The notes beneath the pieces are model-generated. The model made no database searches. It saw only the letters and a list, made by a program, of their open reading frames with translations, and was not told the DNA's origin. The translations under genes were made by a program, and so were the position numbers. Below are positions 53,951-63,793 of a stretch of 64,000 bases of DNA, piece by piece. The stretch comes from Luteibacter sp. OK325 (lineage in GTDB: Bacteria; Pseudomonadota; Gammaproteobacteria; Xanthomonadales; Rhodanobacteraceae). Each line of letters opens with the position of its first letter. Position 1 is the stretch's first letter. Where the stretch lies: positions 114,672 through 178,671 of the forward strand of contig NZ_QAOX01000010.1 in the NCBI RefSeq assembly GCF_003050935.1, given 5' to 3'.

Positions 53951-55337
53951 GGAGCGCTAGCGTTACTACTACGCGTAATCCGGGGCCGGGATCGGCGTCG
54001 AGCAACTGGATTTTCGCGGCGTGCAGTTCGGCGGCGCGCTGGACGATGGAAAGGCCAAGGCCGTAGCCCTCGCCTTGTGCGTCGAGGCCGCGCTGGAAGC
54101 GGGTGAACATGGAGGCGCGGCGCTCGGCGGGAATGCCGGGGCCGTCGTCGACGACTTCAATGATTGCCTCGTCGTCATCGCGGGTGACCGACAGCTCCAC
54201 GTGGCCGCCTGCAGGCACATGCCGGAAGGCGTTTTCCAACAGGTTACGCAACAAGGCACCGAGGGCGACGCCGTAGCCTTCCATGATGAGATTCTCGGGT
54301 AATGCCCGGATGCTCAGCTCAACGCCGCCGCGGCCGATCAGTGGCGCGAGCTCTTCGACGACCTCGAGGGCCAGTTCACCCAGATCGATGCGACTGCGGG
54401 GCCCCGAGGCCGCGCCGACTTCCAGGCGGGCCAGCGCAAGCAATTGCTCGGTGCGCCGGGCGAGCGACACCAGGCATTCGCGCGCCGCTTCCAGCGCCGC
54501 CTGGGCCTCGTGCGGCTGGGCTGAAGCCATCGCGTTTTCGAGATTGATCATGGTCGAGGCCAATGGGGTGCGTAGCTCGTGGGCGACGTCGGCACTGAAG
54601 CGCCGTTCGCGCGCAAGTGCGCTTTCCAGGCGGTCAATCTGCCCGTTGAGCGCGTCGACCACGGGCTTCAGCTCGGTCGGGGCGTGATCCAGGCGGATTG
54701 GCTCACGGCTACCGGGCTCACGGCGCGAAAGCGCGCGAGCCAGCATCTCCAGCGGGCGGAGACCGCGGCGAATCGCCCAGCCCACCAGCACGGCGAGCAG
54801 GGGCAGACCGAGAAAGGTCGGCAGGCCGTGTTCCACCCACAGCGCGCGAGTGATCTCGTGCCGGCTGTCGTAGCGCTCACCCGAGCGGATGGTGATGCCC
54901 TCGTCCTCCATGATCAGGGTGAATACGCGCCAGGTGTGCCTGTCGCTGACCACGTCATCGAACTCGCCGTCGGCGGCGGGCGTATTCGGCAGTTGTGCAA
55001 GGTTCTCCGTGGCCAGCAGCAGCGTGCCGTCGCGGTCGAACACCTCGAAGCCCACCTCCGACTCGTAGGTGCGACCCTGCACCATCACTTCCTGCGGATG
55101 ATTGGACATGCTCGGCACCAGAAGGCGCGCGGCGCGCTGGTGACGCAGCTGGTCCACACCGATCCGACCGACCAGCACTTCGAGGGTACGTGCCGACTGG
55201 GCGAGACGGCCATCGGAGAGCTCGTCCACTTCTTCCAGGGTGCGCTTGGCGCTGAGCATACCCAGCGGCAGCAGCACGGCGGCGAGCACGATGACGATGA
55301 GGACCAGGAGATGCGAGCGCAGGCTGAGCGGCTTCAC
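53946..55337 (-). CDS. Two-component sensor histidine kinase (QseC/PmrB type)
   Basis: A 463-residue inner-membrane kinase: membrane helix (about 8-30), periplasmic sensor (about 31-170), second helix (about 172-190), HAMP (190-245), dimerisation domain with phospho-acceptor H253 in DVAHELRTPLAST, and an HATPase domain with N box NLLENAFRHVPAGG, DDGPGIP and GYGLGLSIV. It starts with GTG at 55337, overlapping the regulator stop. The signal is unknown. The kinase stop codon lies inside a REP palindrome. Confidence 0.93.
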   Translation of the reverse strand: MKPLSLRSHLLVLIVIVLAAVLLPLGMLSAKRTLEEVDELSDGRLAQSARTLEVLVGRIGVDQLRHQRAARLLVPSMSNHPQEVMVQGRTYESEVGFEVFDRDGTLLLATENLAQLPNTPAADGEFDDVVSDRHTWRVFTLIMEDEGITIRSGERYDSRHEITRALWVEHGLPTFLGLPLLAVLVGWAIRRGLRPLEMLARALSRREPGSREPIRLDHAPTELKPVVDALNGQIDRLESALARERRFSADVAHELRTPLASTMINLENAMASAQPHEAQAALEAARECLVSLARRTEQLLALARLEVGAASGPRSRIDLGELALEVVEELAPLIGRGGVELSIRALPENLIMEGYGVALGALLRNLLENAFRHVPAGGHVELSVTRDDDEAIIEVVDDGPGIPAERRASMFTRFQRGLDAQGEGYGLGLSIVQRAAELHAAKIQLLDADPGPGLRVVVTLALL

Positions 55338-55999
55338 TTCGGCTCCCGCGGCACCATGTAGCCGAAACCACGCACGGTCTGGATCGCATCGTGGCTGAGC
55401 TTGCGTCGCAGGGCGTGCACAAGCACCTCGAGCGCGCTGGTGCTCATGGCGGCCTCGGGCCCGTAGAGCGAAGCTTCGAGCGCCTCGCGCCGGACAATAC
55501 GCCCGGCGCGCTCCATCAGCGCCTGCAACAACGAGAACTCGCGCCGGGTCAGGTCGATCTTGTCTCCATGCCAGGTGACCTCGCAGCTGCCCAGGTCCAG
55601 GCTCAGCGCACCGGCCTCGATGCGATTGACCGAATCGCCGCGCACACGCCGCGCGAGCGAGCGGATGCGCGCGGCCAGCTCGTCCAGATGGAACGGTTTG
55701 ACCAGGTAGTCGTCGGCCCCGGCGTCGAGCACGCGGATACGCGAGTCCAGGGCCTCGCGGGCCGACATGACGATCACCGGCGTGGTCACGCGCAACTGCC
55801 GCGCCTCGACCAGGACATCCATGCCGTCCTTGCCGGGCAAACCGAGATCAAGCAGCACCAGGTCGGCTTCGTGGTCGCGCATGGCGGCCAGCGCTTCGTT
55901 ACCGTCACGAAACCAGCTGATGGTGTAAGCCAGCCGTTCCAGCGCCCTGCGGATGGCATCACCAAGCTGCGCGTCGTCTTCGACAAGGATGATATGCAA
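55334..55999 (-). CDS. OmpR-family response regulator (QseB/PmrA type)
   Basis: A 221-residue DNA-binding regulator. The receiver domain (1-115) has E7-D8-D9, phospho-acceptor D51 in LLDLGLPG, and K in YLVKPF; the winged helix (about 125-220) has DLTRREFSLLQALMERAGRIV and VHALRRKLSHDAIQTVRGFGYM. It starts with TTG at 55999, with no strong Shine-Dalgarno. A CTTAGT-N5-CTTAGG direct repeat 48 bp upstream looks like a PmrA/QseB box, so self-regulation is likely. Confidence 0.93.
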   Translation of the reverse strand: MHIILVEDDAQLGDAIRRALERLAYTISWFRDGNEALAAMRDHEADLVLLDLGLPGKDGMDVLVEARQLRVTTPVIVMSAREALDSRIRVLDAGADDYLVKPFHLDELAARIRSLARRVRGDSVNRIEAGALSLDLGSCEVTWHGDKIDLTRREFSLLQALMERAGRIVRREALEASLYGPEAAMSTSALEVLVHALRRKLSHDAIQTVRGFGYMVPREPK

Positions 56000-56046
56000 G
56001 AGGGCAGCCCTGTGGCGGTGACGGCCGATAGTATCCGTGCACCGAG

Positions 56047-56063
56047 CTTAGTGTCGCCTTAGG
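56047..56063. promoter_or_regulatory. PmrA/QseB-like direct repeat upstream of the response regulator
   Basis: CTTAGTGTCGCCTTAGG: two CTTAG half-sites with 11-bp period, matching the CTTAA-N6-CTTAA style boxes of OmpR-type PmrA regulators. It lies between the regulator gene and the divergent M14 peptidase, and could control either. Confidence 0.45.
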
Positions 56064-56154
56064 CCCGCCGGTCAATCGGCCTGGAAGCCGGCCATGATTC
56101 GCGACGGCGCGGAAAAAATCACACAATGGGCGGATTCTCCTGCCGGATGCTGCA

Positions 56155-57945
56155 ATGCCTGCGACCCTCCCCGCACGCCTTCTCCTCGCCCTGATCGCCG
56201 TGGCGCCTGTGACGATCCAGGCGAAGGACACCTGGACCACGCCCGCCGAGGCCTCATCATTCCGTACCACGCCTTCTTACGCTGACACGCAGGCCTTCCT
56301 GCAACGGCTCGCCCAGGCGGCACCGGCGACGATCCGCCTGGAGACCTTCGGCACGACGCCAGAGGGCCGGCCCATGACTGTCGTCATCGCCGCGAAGGAT
56401 GGCGACCTGACGCCCGAGCGCGCCCGCGCCGCCGGCAAACCCATCGTTTTACTCCAGGCCGGCATCCATCCCGGCGAAATCGAAGGCAAGGACGCCGGAC
56501 TGATGCTGTTGCGCGACTTTGCCGCGACGCACCGCCTGCCGCACCTGCTCGATCACGCCGTGCTGGTCTACATCCCCGTGTACAGCGTGGACGGCCACGA
56601 GAACTCGAACCCGTACAACCGCATCAACCAGAACGGCCCGGACGAGATGGGTTTCCGTGGCCAGTCGCAATACCTCAACCTCAACCGCGACTACGTCAAG
56701 GCCGATGCGCCGGAGACGCGCGCGTGGCTGAAACTCTGGAACACCTGGAAACCCGACCTGCTGGTCGACATCCACACGACGGATGGTGCGGATTACCAGT
56801 ACGACCTCACCTGGTACGCCGAAGACGCGCACAAGCTTCCGCCGTCGATCGCGGCCTGGCAGAAGACCGCCTACGAAGGCGACGCCATCCCCGCCTACGA
56901 GAAGCTCGGCCATCTCGCCGCGCCCTACCTGGAATTCCGCGATGGCCGCGACATCACCAAGGGCATCGAGAACTTCGGGTCCGGCCCGCGCTTTTCGACC
57001 GGTTACGCTGCCATTCGCAACCGCGCCGGGCTGCTGATCGAAACGCACATGCTGAAGTCCTACGAGGTGCGTGTGCGCGCCACGTATGACGTCGTGCGTA
57101 GCGTGCTTGACCATGTGAACAAGGATCCGGCCGCCCTGCTCCAGGCTTCGAACGAGGCGGACACCTGGGCTGCCGCCCTCTCAGGCAAGCCCGGCGCGTC
57201 ACTGCCAGTAACCTTCAGGCAGGATCCCGAGTCGACCCCGTTCAAGCTCAAGGGCTACGCGTTCACGCAAACGAAGAGCGAGGTGTCCGGCGATCTCTGG
57301 GTGCAGTACGACCCGAAGACGAAGAAGAACTACGACATCCGGAACTGGAACGACCTGCTACCCGATGTCTCCGCCTCGATTCCCGCGGCGTGGGCGATTC
57401 CGCCACAGTGGACGGATGTCATCGAACGGCTCGATGCGCATGGCATCCCGTATACGCGCACCACCACCGCGGTCCGCGTGCACGCAGATCGCGACGACAT
57501 GACCGCGCCGAAATGGGCGGACAAGCCTTTCGAAAGCCATCACATGTTGAAGGACGTGCATATCGCGTCATCGAAACAGGACATCGATCTTCCCGCCGGC
57601 ACGGTGATCGTCCGTGCGGACAACGCCGATGCCGTGCTCGCGCTCAACCTGCTCGACGCCCGCGCGCCGGACTCCCTGCTTCGTTGGGGCTACTTCAATG
57701 CCATCTTCGAGCAGAAAGAGTACGGCGAACCTCGCGTCCTCGAGGCACTGGCGAGGAAGATGATGGCGGAGAACCCGGCGTTAAGAACGGAGTTCGAGGC
57801 GAAGCTGAAGAACGACGCCACGTTCGCTGCCAGCCCGCGTGCGCGGCTTACGTTCTTCTACGAACGCAGCCCGTGGTACAGCGTGCAGAAGGTCGGGGTG
57901 TATCCGGTTGTGCGCCTGGATGCCGAAGCACTAAGGCTGTTGTAG
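56155..57945 (+). CDS. M14 family zinc carboxypeptidase
   Basis: Secreted metallocarboxypeptidase of 596 residues. Signal peptide 1-23 (cut near IQA-K); M14 catalytic domain about 40-330 with the zinc residues H105 and E108 in HPGEIEGKD and H207 in DIHTTDG, and the substrate-binding NRDYVKAD and ETHMLKSYE (catalytic Glu candidate) blocks. The C-terminal 250 residues are beta-rich without a known domain. The ATG at 56155 gives a proper signal peptide. Its TAG stop is part of a REP palindrome. Confidence 0.9.
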   Translation: MPATLPARLLLALIAVAPVTIQAKDTWTTPAEASSFRTTPSYADTQAFLQRLAQAAPATIRLETFGTTPEGRPMTVVIAAKDGDLTPERARAAGKPIVLLQAGIHPGEIEGKDAGLMLLRDFAATHRLPHLLDHAVLVYIPVYSVDGHENSNPYNRINQNGPDEMGFRGQSQYLNLNRDYVKADAPETRAWLKLWNTWKPDLLVDIHTTDGADYQYDLTWYAEDAHKLPPSIAAWQKTAYEGDAIPAYEKLGHLAAPYLEFRDGRDITKGIENFGSGPRFSTGYAAIRNRAGLLIETHMLKSYEVRVRATYDVVRSVLDHVNKDPAALLQASNEADTWAAALSGKPGASLPVTFRQDPESTPFKLKGYAFTQTKSEVSGDLWVQYDPKTKKNYDIRNWNDLLPDVSASIPAAWAIPPQWTDVIERLDAHGIPYTRTTTAVRVHADRDDMTAPKWADKPFESHHMLKDVHIASSKQDIDLPAGTVIVRADNADAVLALNLLDARAPDSLLRWGYFNAIFEQKEYGEPRVLEALARKMMAENPALRTEFEAKLKNDATFAASPRARLTFFYERSPWYSVQKVGVYPVVRLDAEALRLL

Positions 57946-58022
57946 GAGCCGATTCATCGGCGAATGGGTGCTCGCGGCAACCTTGCCCGCTGCCGCGGGT
58001 TCGCCGATGAATCGGCTCCTAC
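57942..58022. repeat. REPIN between M14 peptidase and multicopper oxidase genes
   Basis: GTAGGAGCCGATTCATCGGC from 57942 and an inverted copy at 58001-58022, both of the ATTCATCGG type. It supplies the stop codon of the M14 gene and lies between two convergent genes. Confidence 0.87.
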
Positions 58023-58034
58023 AAGAGCAGTTGG

Positions 58035-59657
58035 TTACGCGACGACCTCGAAGGGTCGCATCATTTCGTTGGCTTCGTGTTCGGCGAGATGGCAGTGCCA
58101 TGCGTAGCGGCCGGCGTAGCCGTCGAAGGTCGCAACGATGCGTGTGACCATGCCGGGATACGCCTGCACGACGTCCTTCCACCCACGCTCGTGCGCCGGC
58201 GGGTCCTGCGCCGGACCGACGTAGCGGATGGTCTTCTTCTCCATGTACTCGTCGACGTCATACGGACGGCGGTCGAGGATCTGGAAGCGAACAAGGTGCA
58301 GGTGGATCGGGTGCGTGTCTTCGGTGAGGTTCACCAGGCTCCACATCTCGGTGCTGCCGAGCTTCACCGTCTCGGTGACCGGATCGTGCCAGCGCTTGCC
58401 GTTGAGCAGCATGAGCATGGGCGTGGCGACGCAGTCGCTGTATTCGTCGAGCGTGAGCTCGCGCGCTTTCGACGCGCTCGCTTCGGTCACCCGAGGCAAA
58501 TCACGCAGCACGTCCGGCAGGCGACTATCGTCACGCACATTTCCCTGCCCGACCGCGAAACGCATCAGCGGAAGCGCGTCGTTCATCAACTCCACCGTGC
58601 CGCCCCGCAACGCAGCGAAGTCGACAACAAGGTCGGCACGTTCGCCCGGCGCAAGGAAGATGGACGTCAGCCTGGCCGGTGCGGCAAGCAGTCCCTGGTC
58701 CGAACCGATGGCGTGGAATGGCCGGCCGTCCTTGAAGCGCAGATGGTAGAAACGCCCGTTCGCGGCATTCAGCACACGCAGGCGATAACGCCTCGGTTGC
58801 ACGTCGGCGCGCGGCAGAATCACCCCATTCACCAGCGTGAGGTTGCCGAACACTTCCGGCACCCAGGGCGCGTTGGCGTCACCCGAATCCGGATAGTAAA
58901 GACGGCCATCCGTACGTAGCAGCCGATCGGCCAGCACCAGCGGCAATTCCTGCTCGCCGGAAGGAAGGCCAAGCGACAACTCGTGTTCGTCGCGCAGCAG
59001 GTACAACCCCATCAGGCCGGCATACATATTCAGCCGGTTAATGCCCATGGCGTGGTCGTGGTACCACAGGGTGGCGGCATCCTGTGCATTCGGGTAATGG
59101 TGCTGGCGCGATTTACCGGGAACGTACCAGTCCTCCGGATAGCCGTCATCTTTACGCGGCACCCTGGCACCGTGCAGATGGACGATGGCGCGCACCTCGG
59201 GCTGGTCGGCCTCGGCACCGCAGATGGCGTGATCCACCGGCAGGAAATGCTTCGTCGGCAGCGCATTGGTCCAGCGCACGTCGAAGGCCTCGCCCGTGCG
59301 CGCTTCGATCGTAGGCCCGGGATAGTGGCCGCCATACGTCCACAGTTCGGTCGCTGGCAGGTCGCGATGCAGCTTCTGCGCGGTCTGCGCCATGCGCACG
59401 TCGAGCGTCTTGCCTGCGGTGGGCCGCAGTGTCGGCGGAATGGGCAACGGGTCGACGAACGGCGCCATCTTGCCCGGGTCAACCAGGCCAGGCATGTGCG
59501 TCGTATCGCCCATCGGATGCATGCACAGTTCGTTGCCGACCTTGCCCGTGGGAGCGGCCTGCATCGCATGCATGTCATGCGCGAGGAGCCGCGACGGGAT
59601 CGAGCCCGCCGCGGCCATCCAGCCCGCCGTCTTCAGGAAGCGACGGCGATCAACCAT
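58035..59657 (-). CDS. Tat-exported multicopper oxidase (CotA/bilirubin-oxidase-like)
   Basis: Laccase-type oxidase of 540 residues. A twin-arginine signal (DRRRFLKTAGWMAAAG) leads three cupredoxin domains. Copper motifs are HLHG (about 160), WYHDH (about 200), HPIHLH (about 453) and WHCHLAEHEANEMM (about 524), giving the type 1 and trinuclear sites; the axial ligand is the Met of EMM. The ATG at 59657 overlaps the phosphoesterase stop by 8 bp, so the two are co-translated. Possible roles: phenol, pigment or metal oxidation; substrate not readable. Confidence 0.93.
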   Translation of the reverse strand: MVDRRRFLKTAGWMAAAGSIPSRLLAHDMHAMQAAPTGKVGNELCMHPMGDTTHMPGLVDPGKMAPFVDPLPIPPTLRPTAGKTLDVRMAQTAQKLHRDLPATELWTYGGHYPGPTIEARTGEAFDVRWTNALPTKHFLPVDHAICGAEADQPEVRAIVHLHGARVPRKDDGYPEDWYVPGKSRQHHYPNAQDAATLWYHDHAMGINRLNMYAGLMGLYLLRDEHELSLGLPSGEQELPLVLADRLLRTDGRLYYPDSGDANAPWVPEVFGNLTLVNGVILPRADVQPRRYRLRVLNAANGRFYHLRFKDGRPFHAIGSDQGLLAAPARLTSIFLAPGERADLVVDFAALRGGTVELMNDALPLMRFAVGQGNVRDDSRLPDVLRDLPRVTEASASKARELTLDEYSDCVATPMLMLLNGKRWHDPVTETVKLGSTEMWSLVNLTEDTHPIHLHLVRFQILDRRPYDVDEYMEKKTIRYVGPAQDPPAHERGWKDVVQAYPGMVTRIVATFDGYAGRYAWHCHLAEHEANEMMRPFEVVA

Positions 59658-61347
59658 GCCCACCGTTCCCGAACGGCCACTGCGGGCGCTTCGGCTGACC
59701 GGTCGACTCGTCCAGGATCAGCTTGCGATCGAACAGGCGCGGGAAGAAGAAGTCGAACATGTTGTCGATACGGCCGGCCGTGGCATCGGTCGAACCACCG
59801 CCCAGACGCTTGCTGTCGAGCCAGTTGTCTTCGATGAAACGGGTGATCGAGCTCTGGTCGGTCACGCTGTGGTCGACCATGTTCTCGCGAGCCCACGGCG
59901 ACACCACCAGCAGCGGCAGGCGCGGACCGAAGCCGCAACGACCCTGCGCCGGCGTCTTGCCATCCAGGCCCGGCAGCGTGACGCGACCCTTGCACAGGCC
60001 AGCGCCATCGAGCGCATCGGTCGTGCCCGTCGAGGCGTTGGTGTGCGGCGGCTCCTGGTGGTCGTACCAGCCATCGGAATCGTCATAGGCGATGACCACG
60101 GCCGTGTCCTTCCACTGGCCGCTCTGCTGTAGCGCGTTGATCACGTGGACGACGAAAGCCTGTTCGTCGATCGGATCGGAGTAGCCGGCGTGGCCATCCT
60201 GGTATGCCGCGGCCTTCAGGAAGCTCACCGACGGCAGGTTGTCCGTGTCCAGCGCGTCGTAGAAGTCATGCAGGTCGTATTGGTGGTTGGCCGTATCCGT
60301 CTTGCCGATGGCGGCGATGGACGACGGCCGTGCGTGCGTCGGGTTGGCCGTGGACGGGTAGTACTGGAACGGCGAATGATGCGGGCTGTAATCGTTCGAG
60401 GTGGTGTTGGTCACCTTCGACAACGTGCGTCGCGTGCAGCCGGTACTGCCGTCGGGATTGGCAACGGTAAGGTCGAAGCCGCCCTGGAACCAGCCCCAGG
60501 TGACCTTCTTCTCATTGAGCAGATCGCCCACGTTACGGCCGCCCATCGTCGCCTGGCTCGCCGTGGGCGAGGAGCAGACGTCGCCGATCGGATCGGGGTC
60601 ACCGATCATAGTCAGGCCGCCGTGGCCGTCGTCGGTCTCGGCACCCGTGCCGTTAAGCGTGTCGATGACACCGGCGGTCTGGCCCGCGATCAGGTTCACC
60701 GCACCCGGCGAGGACGGACCGAAGCCCGTGCCGTAGTGGTTGTCGCTCATGGCGAAATTCTGTGCGTAGTTCCAAAAGGCCGTGACGGTGTTGCCGTCGT
60801 AGTAGCCCATCACCTGGCCCTTGCCTTCCTCGGCGGCATCGCCGCCCGGCAGGGTTTCACCGTGACCGGTGTACAGCGGGAACAGATCCATCTTGCCGCC
60901 GTCGAAGGCGCGCTGCTCCGAGGTATAGCCGTGGTCCTGGTCGGCCGTGGCGGCCTGGTTGCGGGCGAGACGGAACGGGTTGATCGCCGCGTCGGCGTTG
61001 CCGGCGTTGGCCGCGTTGGGATTCTTCGTCAGCAGGCGATGCGACAGGCCATTCACCGGCGGGGTAAAGGGGCGCGCATAGAACGACGGCTCACCCTTGC
61101 CGTTTTCGGCAAGCGGATAGGTGCCGAAGTAATGATCGAAGGACACGTTCTCCTGGAAGATCACCACGAGGTGCTTGATCGGCGTGGCGGTACGCGGATC
61201 GCTACCGTGACCGCCGTGGCCAAAGCCGAAACCCAGCGCGGTCGTGGCCGCATCGGCGGGGGCCGAGGCCACCTGCTGTGCGGCGACAATGGAAGCGGCG
61301 GAGAGAGTGAGCACGCAGGCGATGCCTGCGGCCAGTAACTTGCGCAT
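59650..61347 (-). CDS. Secreted phosphoesterase (phospholipase C / acid phosphatase family)
   Basis: A 565-residue exported protein of the PF04185 phosphoesterase family. Signal peptide 1-24 (cut near VAA-Q), then a Gly/His-rich segment (GFGFGHGGHG), then IKHLVVIFQENVSFDHYFGTYP, the N-terminal hallmark with the metal-binding Glu-Asn, DNHYGTGFGPSSPG, and VVIAYDDSDGWYDHQEPP plus GPRLPLLVVSPWAR near the C terminus. AGGAG is 8 bases before the ATG at 61347. It overlaps the multicopper oxidase gene. Substrate may be phospholipid or phosphomonoester. Confidence 0.92.
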   Translation of the reverse strand: MRKLLAAGIACVLTLSAASIVAAQQVASAPADAATTALGFGFGHGGHGSDPRTATPIKHLVVIFQENVSFDHYFGTYPLAENGKGEPSFYARPFTPPVNGLSHRLLTKNPNAANAGNADAAINPFRLARNQAATADQDHGYTSEQRAFDGGKMDLFPLYTGHGETLPGGDAAEEGKGQVMGYYDGNTVTAFWNYAQNFAMSDNHYGTGFGPSSPGAVNLIAGQTAGVIDTLNGTGAETDDGHGGLTMIGDPDPIGDVCSSPTASQATMGGRNVGDLLNEKKVTWGWFQGGFDLTVANPDGSTGCTRRTLSKVTNTTSNDYSPHHSPFQYYPSTANPTHARPSSIAAIGKTDTANHQYDLHDFYDALDTDNLPSVSFLKAAAYQDGHAGYSDPIDEQAFVVHVINALQQSGQWKDTAVVIAYDDSDGWYDHQEPPHTNASTGTTDALDGAGLCKGRVTLPGLDGKTPAQGRCGFGPRLPLLVVSPWARENMVDHSVTDQSSITRFIEDNWLDSKRLGGGSTDATAGRIDNMFDFFFPRLFDRKLILDESTGQPKRPQWPFGNGGHG

Positions 61348-61583
61348 GACTAGGCTCCTCGGAAGGTGTGGCGGCCGGACTGCAAGAATCCGCATCCCCT
61401 GTCATGCGGTCTGGCCAGCGTAAGAACGGCCCATGACAGTCGGGGGACAAAAGCCGCAAGACCTTGCGAAATTTCTCAATCCATGACCTTCGTCACGGTC
61501 GGCCCCCCGGGCCGTTCCCAGCGGCTATGCTCGGATACCACCGGTGCCGGGGGCACCGCTTTCACCAGGACAGAGGGACACCC

Positions 61584-63725
61584 ATGACCAAGCAGTACCT
61601 GAAGCCGCTCGCCTTGGCGCTCGGCGTCGCGCTCGCCGGCACCGCCTGCAGCCAGCACAACGATGCCGACACCGCCACGCCGGGCGGCAACCAGCCTGCC
61701 GCCACGGGCAGCGCCGCGCCCGCGCCGGCCACCACGGCCGCCGCCGCGCCTGCCGCACCCACGTTCAACGTGGCTGACATCGACACCGGCATCGACGCCT
61801 GCGACGACTTCAACGGCTTCGTGAACGCCAAGTGGGTCGCCGCCAACCCGATTCCCGAAGACCGCACCCGCTGGGGCGCCTTCGACCAGCTCGCCGAAAC
61901 CAGCCTGAATACCCAGCACGACATCGTCGACGCCATGGACAAGGGCGCGGCGAACGCCAAGGCCGGCTCGATCGAGCAGAAGATCGGCCTGCTGTATCGC
62001 TCGGGCATGAACGAAGCCGTGGTCGACAAGGCCGGCATCGATCCGCTCAAGCCGGAGCTGGCCAAGATCGACGCGCTGAAGACCAGCGCCGACGTGGTCA
62101 GCTTCCTCGACCAGAGCTTCGCCGACGGCAATAGCTACGTGTTCGGTTTCGGCTCGGGCGCCGACTTCCAGAATGCGAAGATCCAGATCGGCTACGCCCA
62201 GCAGGACGGTCTCGGTCTGCCGACCAAGGACTACTACACCGATCCCAAGCAGGCCGATAACCGCAAGGCCTACGTCGACTACATCACCAAGACCCTGACC
62301 CTCGCCGGCGTGTCCGACGCCGACGCGAAGACCCAGGCCGACGCGGTGATGAAGTTCGAAACGCAGCTGGCTGCCGCCTCGCTGGCCCCGGTCGAACTAC
62401 GCGCGCCGGAGAACCAGTACCACTTCGTCACCGTGACCGAAGCGGACAAGATCACCCCGCACTTCAACTGGGAAAAGTTCTTCGCCGCCCAGAGCGTCAC
62501 GATCGACAAGGGCTTCTCGCTGTCCCAGCCGAAGTTCTTCAAGGAGTTCGACAAGATGCTGGCGGCGACGCCAGTCAGCACCTGGCAGGCCTACCTGCGC
62601 TTCCACGCGACCGACAGCGCCTCGCCGTACCTGTCCAAGACCTTCCAGGACAACAAGTTCGATTTCTACGGCAAGACCCTCGCCGGCCAGCCGCAGCAGA
62701 AGCCCCGCTGGAAGCGCGTGCTCGGTACCGTCAACTCGTCGATGGGTGAAGCCCTTGGCCAGCTGTATGTCGCCAAGGTGTTCAAGCCGGAAGCCAAGCA
62801 GCGCGCGAACGAGCTGGTCGACAACGTGCGCAATGCCCTCAAGGCCCGCATCGAGAACCTTGACTGGATGAGCCCGGAGACCAAGGAAAAAGCGATCCAG
62901 AAGTGGAACACCTTCCTGCCGAAGATCGGTTACCCGGACAAGTGGCGTGACTGGTCGGGCCTCGACGTGGGCGGCGACGACTACTACACGAACGTGCAGG
63001 CCGCGAGCAAGTTCAACTACCACTACGACATCGCCAAGATCGGCAAGCCGACCGATCGCCTCGACTGGGGCATGACGCCGCAGACGGTAAACGCGTATTA
63101 CAACCCGACCGACAACACGATCAACTTCCCGGCCGCAATCCTCCAGCCGCCGTTCTTCGATGCCAAGGGCGACGACGCGATCAACTACGGCGGTATCGGC
63201 GCGGTCATCGGCCACGAAGCCAGCCACGGCTTCGACGACGAAGGCAGCCAGTTCGATGGCGAAGGCAACAACAAGAACTGGTGGACGGCCGCGGACAAGA
63301 AGAAGTTCGAGGAGCGTACCGGCAAGCTGGTCGCCCAGTTCAACGACTACGCGCCGATCAAGGACAAGCCGGACCTGCACGTCAACGGCAAGCTGACCCT
63401 GGGCGAGAACATCGCCGACCTGGGCGGCACGGCTGTTGCCTACGACGCCCTGCAGGAAGCGCTGAAGAAGAACCCGCAGGAAGCGGACTCGAAGATCGAC
63501 GGCTACACGCAGGACCAGCGCTTCTTCCTCAACTGGGCACGCGTGTGGCGCGGCAGCGTCCGCGAGAAGCAAGCCATGCTGTACCTCAACACCGACCCGC
63601 ACGCACCGGCTTCGCTGCGCGCTATCGGTGCACCGTCCAACATGGCTTCCTTCGCCACCGCGTTCCAGTGCAAGCCGGACGCGAAGATGGTCCGCTCGGG
63701 CGACAAGCTGGTGAAGATCTGGTAA
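61584..63725 (+). CDS. M13 family metallopeptidase lipoprotein (neprilysin/PepO-like)
   Basis: A 713-residue zinc endopeptidase. The lipoprotein signal ends ALAGTACSQHN (Cys about 22), then an Ala/Pro/Thr-rich linker (about 25-60). Catalytic elements: NAYYNPTDNTINFPAAIL, HEASH at 544-548, E608 in GENIADLGG as third ligand, and the C-terminal CKPDAKMVRSGDKLVKIW typical of the family. The ATG at 61584 was chosen for its lipobox; a longer upstream frame is not coding. A terminator follows. Confidence 0.95.
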   Translation: MTKQYLKPLALALGVALAGTACSQHNDADTATPGGNQPAATGSAAPAPATTAAAAPAAPTFNVADIDTGIDACDDFNGFVNAKWVAANPIPEDRTRWGAFDQLAETSLNTQHDIVDAMDKGAANAKAGSIEQKIGLLYRSGMNEAVVDKAGIDPLKPELAKIDALKTSADVVSFLDQSFADGNSYVFGFGSGADFQNAKIQIGYAQQDGLGLPTKDYYTDPKQADNRKAYVDYITKTLTLAGVSDADAKTQADAVMKFETQLAAASLAPVELRAPENQYHFVTVTEADKITPHFNWEKFFAAQSVTIDKGFSLSQPKFFKEFDKMLAATPVSTWQAYLRFHATDSASPYLSKTFQDNKFDFYGKTLAGQPQQKPRWKRVLGTVNSSMGEALGQLYVAKVFKPEAKQRANELVDNVRNALKARIENLDWMSPETKEKAIQKWNTFLPKIGYPDKWRDWSGLDVGGDDYYTNVQAASKFNYHYDIAKIGKPTDRLDWGMTPQTVNAYYNPTDNTINFPAAILQPPFFDAKGDDAINYGGIGAVIGHEASHGFDDEGSQFDGEGNNKNWWTAADKKKFEERTGKLVAQFNDYAPIKDKPDLHVNGKLTLGENIADLGGTAVAYDALQEALKKNPQEADSKIDGYTQDQRFFLNWARVWRGSVREKQAMLYLNTDPHAPASLRAIGAPSNMASFATAFQCKPDAKMVRSGDKLVKIW

Positions 63726-63753
63726 CCGCTCTGACGCCAGGATGCTGATCGCG

Positions 63754-63790
63754 AAGGCGCCGCATGCAAATGCGACGCCTTTTCTTTTTT
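63754..63790 (+). terminator. Rho-independent terminator of the M13 peptidase gene
   Basis: AAGGCGCCGCAT pairs with ATGCGACGCCTT (one mismatch) around a 4-base loop and is followed by TTCTTTTTT, 29 bp after the stop. Confidence 0.82.
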
Positions 63791-63793
63791 CGG

